A stretch of 18,290 bases of DNA from Aliivibrio_A kagoshimensis. Lineage in GTDB: Bacteria; Pseudomonadota; Gammaproteobacteria; Enterobacterales; Vibrionaceae. The stretch spans positions 1 to 18,290 of the forward strand of contig NZ_JAKJSQ010000070.1 in NCBI RefSeq assembly GCF_050337105.1. The letters are read 5' to 3'. A model generated the notes under the pieces. That model did not search any database. It had not been told where the DNA came from and saw only the letters and a list, made by a program, of their open reading frames with translations. The position numbers and the translations under genes were made by a program. This document shows positions 14,309 through 18,290 of the stretch, in pieces. How positions within the stretch are numbered: the first letter of the stretch is position 1; every line of letters starts with the position of its first letter.

Positions 14309-14509
14309 ATGACGACTCATGAATACACGCTAAATGATGTGGAACAAAAGCTTGATATCATTTCGAATATCTCCATTTTTTTAAACACTGAATCATGTAC
14401 AAATGAGATCCGTAGAACCTTAATGGATCATCTCCAAAATGAAATTGAATCCATGCAAGGCATCTTATTATTTGTTCAAACGATGATGAGCGCCAACGAC
14501 GAAAACTGA
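14309..14509 (+). CDS. Small element-encoded protein of unknown function (66 residues)
   Basis: The product (MTTHEYTLNDVEQKLDII onward) is acidic and looks wholly helical, with heptad-like spacing of hydrophobic residues in EIRRTLMDHLQNEIESMQG, so a coiled coil is possible. There is no signal or membrane segment. ATG 14309 is chosen over TTG 14303 because GGAG lies 6 bases before it. It sits after the operon terminator and before dif, the place held by rstC (an anti-repressor) in RS1, but I see no resemblance to RstC. The function is unknown. Confidence 0.65.
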   Translation: MTTHEYTLNDVEQKLDIISNISIFLNTESCTNEIRRTLMDHLQNEIESMQGILLFVQTMMSANDEN

Positions 14510-14543
14510 GGAGGCGAAGCGATAAAGAGTGCCGAACAATTTA

Positions 14544-14587
14544 ACCAGGGACGAACGCCTTAACATCTCATCTAATTTGTTCCTGGT
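14544..14587. repeat. Imperfect inverted repeat at the right end of the element
   Basis: ACCAGGGACGAA (14544-14555) pairs with TTTGTTCCTGGT (14576-14587) at 10 of 12 positions, with a 20-base loop, 39 bases before dif. It may end leftover transcription or be part of the phage single-strand structure near the attachment point. Confidence 0.45.
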
Positions 14588-14625
14588 AATCCATCCTAGG
14601 ACATTTCAACTTTGCTCTACATGTA

Positions 14626-14653
14626 AGTGCGTATTATATATATTATGTTAAAT
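14626..14653 (+). other. dif: Chromosome dimer resolution site dif
   Basis: The XerC arm AGTGCGTATTA (14626-14636), centre TATATA (14637-14642) and XerD arm TTATGTTAAAT (14643-14653) match V. cholerae dif1. The XerD arm is identical and the XerC arm differs at one position. XerC and XerD act here under FtsK control to resolve chromosome dimers. It forms the right border of the satellite element. The centre TATATA differs from the TGTATG I recall for V. cholerae dif1. Confidence 0.92.
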
Positions 14654-14706
14654 TGGGTTTATATGAAGCTAGAAGAACCTCTTCTCTTAACATTATTCGT
14701 GTCTTC

Positions 14707-16788
14707 TTATTGCTCTCTCTTTGTTTGCTGATATTGAATCAATGATTGCTCTAACTGCTGAGCTCTTATAGGTTTCGCTAGAATGCCATCCATACCAGAA
14801 TCTATGATTGAACTTCTATTGGTAGAAATGGCATGTGCGGTTAGTGCGACGATGGGTATTCTTATACCCGCTGTTCGAATAGCTTTGGTTGCAGCTAGTC
14901 CATCGAGGACAGGCATTGATACGTCCATGAAAATGAGATCGAACTTGGCTTGTTCAATGGTTAATAGATCTAATGCCTGCTGTCCATTACTGACCACTGT
15001 GACCTGATGGCCTAGTTTCTCTAACATCAGTTTTACAATCATTTGATTGGGCTTACTGTCTTCTGCTACTAGGATGTGTAATGGAATGACGGCATTTGCT
15101 ACTGTTTTGGCATCACTCTCTTGTTCAACGGTCTCGATGATAGGCCTCAAAGGGAGTTTAACAATAAACTCACTTCCTTTACCTAGTTCACTTTCCACAG
15201 TGATGCTGCCTGACATCATCTCAATGAGCCGTTTGCTTATTGCTAGTCCAAGTCCAGAACCACCAAAGCGTCTTGTAATGCTGCTGTCAACCTGGTTGAA
15301 GGGATCAAACATATCATTGAGTGCGTCTTTACTGATACCAATCCCGGTATCTGATACGCTGACTTTAATAAAATGAATGTCTGCAGAAATGCTGATCACT
15401 ACCCGCCCCTGATGAGTGAATTTAACCGCATTACCAATTAAATTAAACAGTATTTGTGAGAATCTAGCGGGATCACCCCATATGCAATCAGGGGTTTCAG
15501 GGGTAATGGTTACAGATAACGTAATGTTTTTACTGGCTGCAGGTTCATCAAAATGCGTCATCACAAAAGTGACGGTGTCTCTTATTGTCATTTTCTGATT
15601 CAGTAATGAAAAGTTACCACTTTCAAGTTTGGATAGATCAAGAATGTCATTAATAATGATCTGCAGCAGTTGCGTAGATTGGTCTAATTGGCTTAGTAAG
15701 GAGAGTTGGCCTTCATCAATGTCTTCATTTTTAAATAGATCGACAGTACCTAGAATGACATTGAGAGGTGTTTTTATCTCGTGGCTCATCATGGCTAGGA
15801 ACTGAGTTTTTGCGCTGTTGGCGTTTTCAGCTTCTTCGTGTGCTTTATGTAATTCAACTTCACGTTGTTTTCTTATACTGATATCTTTCGCAATTCCCCT
15901 ATACCCTTTTAAGCGCCTCTTTTTGTCATAGAAAGGTTTTCCGCTGATTGAAAACCATGTTTTTTGATCCGTAACAGATAACCAATCTAACTCTTTAAAT
16001 TCACTTTGTTGTTCAATGGCAAGGCGAATTTTTTCAGTAGTAAGGCCATGATTAATTAGAGTAAGAAGATTATTTGATACTTGAGGTAATCCATTGTTAT
16101 TGGCTTTAGAAAGGTAGGTGAAATCGCAATTGATATCAATTTCCCAAAACCAATCCCCCACTGTTGATGCAAAGTCTTCAAAACGTTCTTTGCTAATATT
16201 GAGTTCTGAGGTTTTTAGGCTTACTAATGTTTTTAGTCTCTCTTTAAAATCTATATCAATGATCATTCGCTCGACCAATGGAAGATATTTGTATAACAAC
16301 TCTTTGTCTGAACGAGTAAATTGCACTGGCATGGTATTGATAAGAACAATGACCACATCATAGGTATTTACTGTGACACCTGACATTAATACAGAGTGGA
16401 TTGGTAGGTTTAGTTGGTGACAAATTTGCTGGAAAACATCATTTTTCTGTGGGTCAAAAAGCAATATCCCTTTCGACTGGACTGCTCTTTTTAATGTTGA
16501 TGCAGGCTGCCAAACGGCATTAAAAAACTGACTATTGGAAGCCACAAGTGTTTTGAAACTGTCGTGGCTGTTTGTATTTGATAGAACGATCGCTTCATTA
16601 AACGTGATATATTTTTTCAGGGTTGAGAGTAAACCATTAAAAATGTCCTGTTTATTTCTAGAATTCGACACGGTAGTCAGTGACTCTAAAATTGCGCGGT
16701 TTTCATCTTTAAGACNACGCTCTCTGTCTTTGCTTCGTTGAAGTTCAATCAAAGTCTCTTGCAGTTTCTCTTCTAGAAAATCATCCAT
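14707..16788 (-). CDS. vpsS: Hybrid sensor histidine kinase (VpsS-like)
   Basis: This 693-residue cytoplasmic hybrid kinase has, in order, an N-terminal coiled coil (1-40), a GAF-like region (about 40-180), a PAS domain (about 200-305, with GDWFWEID), and HisKA with His336 in MMSHEIKTPLN. An HATPase domain follows (N-box NAVKF at 453, DTGIG at 480-484, GGSGLGLA from 509), then a receiver domain (about 570-690) with the acidic pair Glu576-Asp577 and phospho-acceptor Asp622. No membrane segment is present. It follows the FIST-protein gene by 8 bases, with AGGA overlapping that gene's stop, so translation is coupled. The pair and its place beside dif match V. cholerae vpsV-vpsS, where VpsS feeds phosphate into LuxU-LuxO and promotes biofilm. 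The base at 16716 is N, making residue 25 unknown. Confidence 0.85.
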   Translation of the reverse strand: MDDFLEEKLQETLIELQRSKDRERXLKDENRAILESLTTVSNSRNKQDIFNGLLSTLKKYITFNEAIVLSNTNSHDSFKTLVASNSQFFNAVWQPASTLKRAVQSKGILLFDPQKNDVFQQICHQLNLPIHSVLMSGVTVNTYDVVIVLINTMPVQFTRSDKELLYKYLPLVERMIIDIDFKERLKTLVSLKTSELNISKERFEDFASTVGDWFWEIDINCDFTYLSKANNNGLPQVSNNLLTLINHGLTTEKIRLAIEQQSEFKELDWLSVTDQKTWFSISGKPFYDKKRRLKGYRGIAKDISIRKQREVELHKAHEEAENANSAKTQFLAMMSHEIKTPLNVILGTVDLFKNEDIDEGQLSLLSQLDQSTQLLQIIINDILDLSKLESGNFSLLNQKMTIRDTVTFVMTHFDEPAASKNITLSVTITPETPDCIWGDPARFSQILFNLIGNAVKFTHQGRVVISISADIHFIKVSVSDTGIGISKDALNDMFDPFNQVDSSITRRFGGSGLGLAISKRLIEMMSGSITVESELGKGSEFIVKLPLRPIIETVEQESDAKTVANAVIPLHILVAEDSKPNQMIVKLMLEKLGHQVTVVSNGQQALDLLTIEQAKFDLIFMDVSMPVLDGLAATKAIRTAGIRIPIVALTAHAISTNRSSIIDSGMDGILAKPIRAQQLEQSLIQYQQTKREQ
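15569..15581 (+). other. Second matS-like site, inside the sensor kinase gene
   Basis: GTGACGGTGTCTC matches GTGACRNYGTCAC at 12 of 13 positions. It lies about 0.9 kb from dif. It is within coding sequence, as many E. coli matS sites are. Confidence 0.35.
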
Positions 16789-16796
16789 AATTTATC

Positions 16797-17987
16797 CTAT
16801 GAGTGATGAAATAACACGGCAGAAATCATTAAGTTACCATGAGCATTTACGCCACTAATAAAGCTGCCCTGCTCGCCAAAAGTAAAAGGACAAATATAAG
16901 GCGCCGCATGCATTGCATCATTAACATAGTGGCAGACTTTATCCATGTTATCTTCTACATGAAGCATTAAACCGGCGCAGTAGATATTTAGTCCTCCGAT
17001 TGGCGTAATTTGATCACCAAATGTATCTATCGCAGATTCAATCACTCGCCCTGCTCGGGTGATGATCTGATCGGTTGTCCCCTTCATTAAGTGAATGTGC
17101 TCACCTTCATCGATGGTTGCAAATAGTTCTATGCCCCCTTTTGGTACGAACTTGAATGGGTGAGCCAACTTATAGTAGGCAAAGTCGTAGTTATGAGTAG
17201 CAATTCGCCCTATTGGTGAGAGGGTTGATTGTGCCATGATATTTTGAGAGCGATTGGTATCAATATTGGCCCATTGGCGGTAAACCTCAGACGCTGGTTG
17301 ATTATCAATCTCTAAGACCGTCCTACCATCACTTTTTGTCACGTAGCCAGACTGTTTTGTTGCACAATAACCTGAGTGAAATGAATACGATACATGACAG
17401 TTAGGGTAAAAGACGGAGATAGATAACCCGTCTGTTAATACACCTTGTTCCGTTATGATCTGCCATTTTTGTTTCATACTGGTATCTGCAGCAGAGCCAC
17501 CAATCAATGGCACTTCGGAACCTAATTCACTTTCAATAAATGCAATAATACTCTCTTCAAAACCTGGGGTAGCATGCAGTACAATCAAACTTGGTGTCTC
17601 TCCATCGCGGCCACTGTGTGAAATGGCTTGCCGTAGAGTGGATTGCGTTATCTGCTTAATGTTGTGCCGCTGCATTGATGAGATTGCAGTACCATAAGCA
17701 CCCTGATCATTATCTTCTAATACCCATATCCCCATAGCACTGTTAGCGGTAAACCCCGTTTCAGTCATGACACCTTTACAAGATGAGCAACCGTGAATTT
17801 TACTATTTGGGAATTGTTCTAATAAGGTAGACACAATCAAATGACCGTCGTGATTTTCAGTAAAATAACAGAGAATCATCGAGGGTTTAGCCTGCTGCTG
17901 TTGTAGAACCTTCACACAATCAGTGATCGCAGAATGTGTGTCAGTTAATGCAGAATTGTGAGTAATTATTCGCATATCATTGTCCAT
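16797..17987 (-). CDS. vpsV: FIST-domain sensor protein (NosP / VpsV-like)
   Basis: The protein has a FIST N-terminal domain (about residues 25-220, with IHGCSSCKGVMTETGF and VPLIGGSAADTSMKQKW) and a FIST C-terminal domain (about 230-390, ending PICPFTFGEQGSFISGVNAHGN). In V. cholerae and Pseudomonas, NosP is a haem protein of this family that binds nitric oxide and controls an adjacent hybrid kinase. That fits the kinase gene 8 bases downstream. I chose ATG 17987 (396 residues, MDNDMRIITHNS); ATG 17975 is possible. The frame extends to ATG 18044 with a hydrophobic start, which is less likely for a cytoplasmic sensor. No strong ribosome-binding site distinguishes them. Haem ligation was not assigned. 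Confidence 0.83.
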   Translation of the reverse strand: MDNDMRIITHNSALTDTHSAITDCVKVLQQQQAKPSMILCYFTENHDGHLIVSTLLEQFPNSKIHGCSSCKGVMTETGFTANSAMGIWVLEDNDQGAYGTAISSMQRHNIKQITQSTLRQAISHSGRDGETPSLIVLHATPGFEESIIAFIESELGSEVPLIGGSAADTSMKQKWQIITEQGVLTDGLSISVFYPNCHVSYSFHSGYCATKQSGYVTKSDGRTVLEIDNQPASEVYRQWANIDTNRSQNIMAQSTLSPIGRIATHNYDFAYYKLAHPFKFVPKGGIELFATIDEGEHIHLMKGTTDQIITRAGRVIESAIDTFGDQITPIGGLNIYCAGLMLHVEDNMDKVCHYVNDAMHAAPYICPFTFGEQGSFISGVNAHGNLMISAVLFHHS

Positions 17988-18077
17988 AATATATACACAA
18001 GATTCGGGTATTGTTACAAACAGCAGCAAAACTGCTCCAATCATTCATAACTTAACCTTAACTTGGTTATGCTAATG

Positions 18078-18290
18078 TTAATGCACGGGTTTTATAATAA
18101 ACTTTGCGAGGTATGTTTCTGAGCCAATTTTGATATCAAGATCTAAAATTGTCCCTTCCTCTTTAACATGAAGATGAATCGTTTCAGAGTGCCACTCTTC
18201 TGCTGTTTTGAGTAGTTTAATAGGATTATTAACACTGTTTATTTCATTGCTTTTGACAGACAGAGTTGGGTTATTAATGTCACCCAATAG
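18078..18290 (-). CDS. Partial gene of unknown function, runs off the right edge
   Basis: The frame is open from the window edge to a stop at 18078, giving at least 70 residues. The only start inside is a TTG at 18287, so the true start probably lies outside. The visible part (about KLLKTAEEWHSETIHLHVKEEG) shows alternating polar and hydrophobic residues that suggest beta strands and no membrane segment. I do not recognise it. It is upstream of the FIST gene on the same strand with a gap of about 90 bases. Confidence 0.5.
   Translation of the reverse strand, partial: LLGDINNPTLSVKSNEINSVNNPIKLLKTAEEWHSETIHLHVKEEGTILDLDIKIGSETYLAKFIIKPVH

Larger units (their letters stand above)
11366..14636 (+). 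mobile_element. Integrated satellite filamentous phage at dif (RS1/CTX-like)
   Basis: The element is about 3.27 kb, measured between the XerC cleavage edges of the left junction and dif. Its gene order is a small unknown gene, rstR-like (leftward), rstA-like, gene V-like ssDNA-binding protein, a 55-residue gene, a terminator and a 66-residue gene. This is the replication and repression module of a filamentous phage without any capsid, pIII, Zot or secretin gene. RS1 of V. cholerae (2.7 kb, rstR-rstA-rstB-rstC) is the closest concept. It would need host XerC/XerD to integrate and a helper inovirus to be packaged. The single copy looks intact: every recognised gene is open and both borders are present. 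Confidence 0.82.

Noticed and set aside
14529..14651. 40-codon frame from GTG running into dif, after a GGAGG sequence
   Set aside because: The GGAGG is 14 bases before the GTG, the peptide resembles nothing, and the frame ends inside dif. In the circular form of the element the frame also closes quickly.

Overview
The window looks like chromosome 1 of a Vibrio or close relative, in the replication terminus region. The housekeeping order zapC, rlmKL, glutaredoxin-like, uup, DUF3466, rmf, fabA, Lon-like protease, matP, DUF3634 is what I know from Vibrionaceae, and base composition and protein matches agree. A complete XerC/XerD dif site lies at 14626-14653, only about 3.8 kb from the end of matP. 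This is the terminus neighbourhood where CTX-phi integrates in V. cholerae. No search was run; all identifications come from reading the sequence.

Layout. Positions 1-168 hold a terminator of an upstream gene and the zapC leader. Positions 169-711 are zapC, followed by a 600-base gap that holds a promoter and perhaps a small transcript. Positions 1314-7331 form a tightly packed rightward cluster (rlmKL, glutaredoxin-like, uup, exported DUF3466 protein) that ends at a terminator. rmf (7562-7735) stands alone. fabA and the Lon-like gene read leftward, and fabA has a FabR-like operator inside its own promoter. matP and a DUF3634-type membrane protein read rightward.

Positions 11366-14636 are about 3.3 kb of accessory DNA between a dif-like left junction and the dif site. 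It carries a leftward Cro/cI-type repressor (RstR-like), a divergent rolling-circle initiator (RstA-like), an f1 gene V-type single-stranded-DNA-binding protein, and three small unknown genes. Its left end holds two inverted dif-like sites around a long imperfect hairpin, the arrangement known for the folded single-stranded attP of CTX-phi. No coat, assembly (Zot/pI), pIII or secretin gene is present. I read it as an integrated satellite filamentous phage, comparable in logic to RS1, which would need a helper phage for packaging.

To the right of dif, a leftward two-gene operon encodes a FIST-domain protein and a hybrid sensor kinase. They match the NosP/VpsV and VpsS pair of V. cholerae, which is linked to nitric oxide sensing, quorum-sensing phosphorelay and biofilm. 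A partial gene of unknown function runs off the right edge.

The terminus theme is strong. MatP organises the Ter domain, dif resolves chromosome dimers, and a Xer-dependent phage element sits directly on dif. Two one-mismatch matS-like sites and one KOPS octamer pointing at dif were also found.
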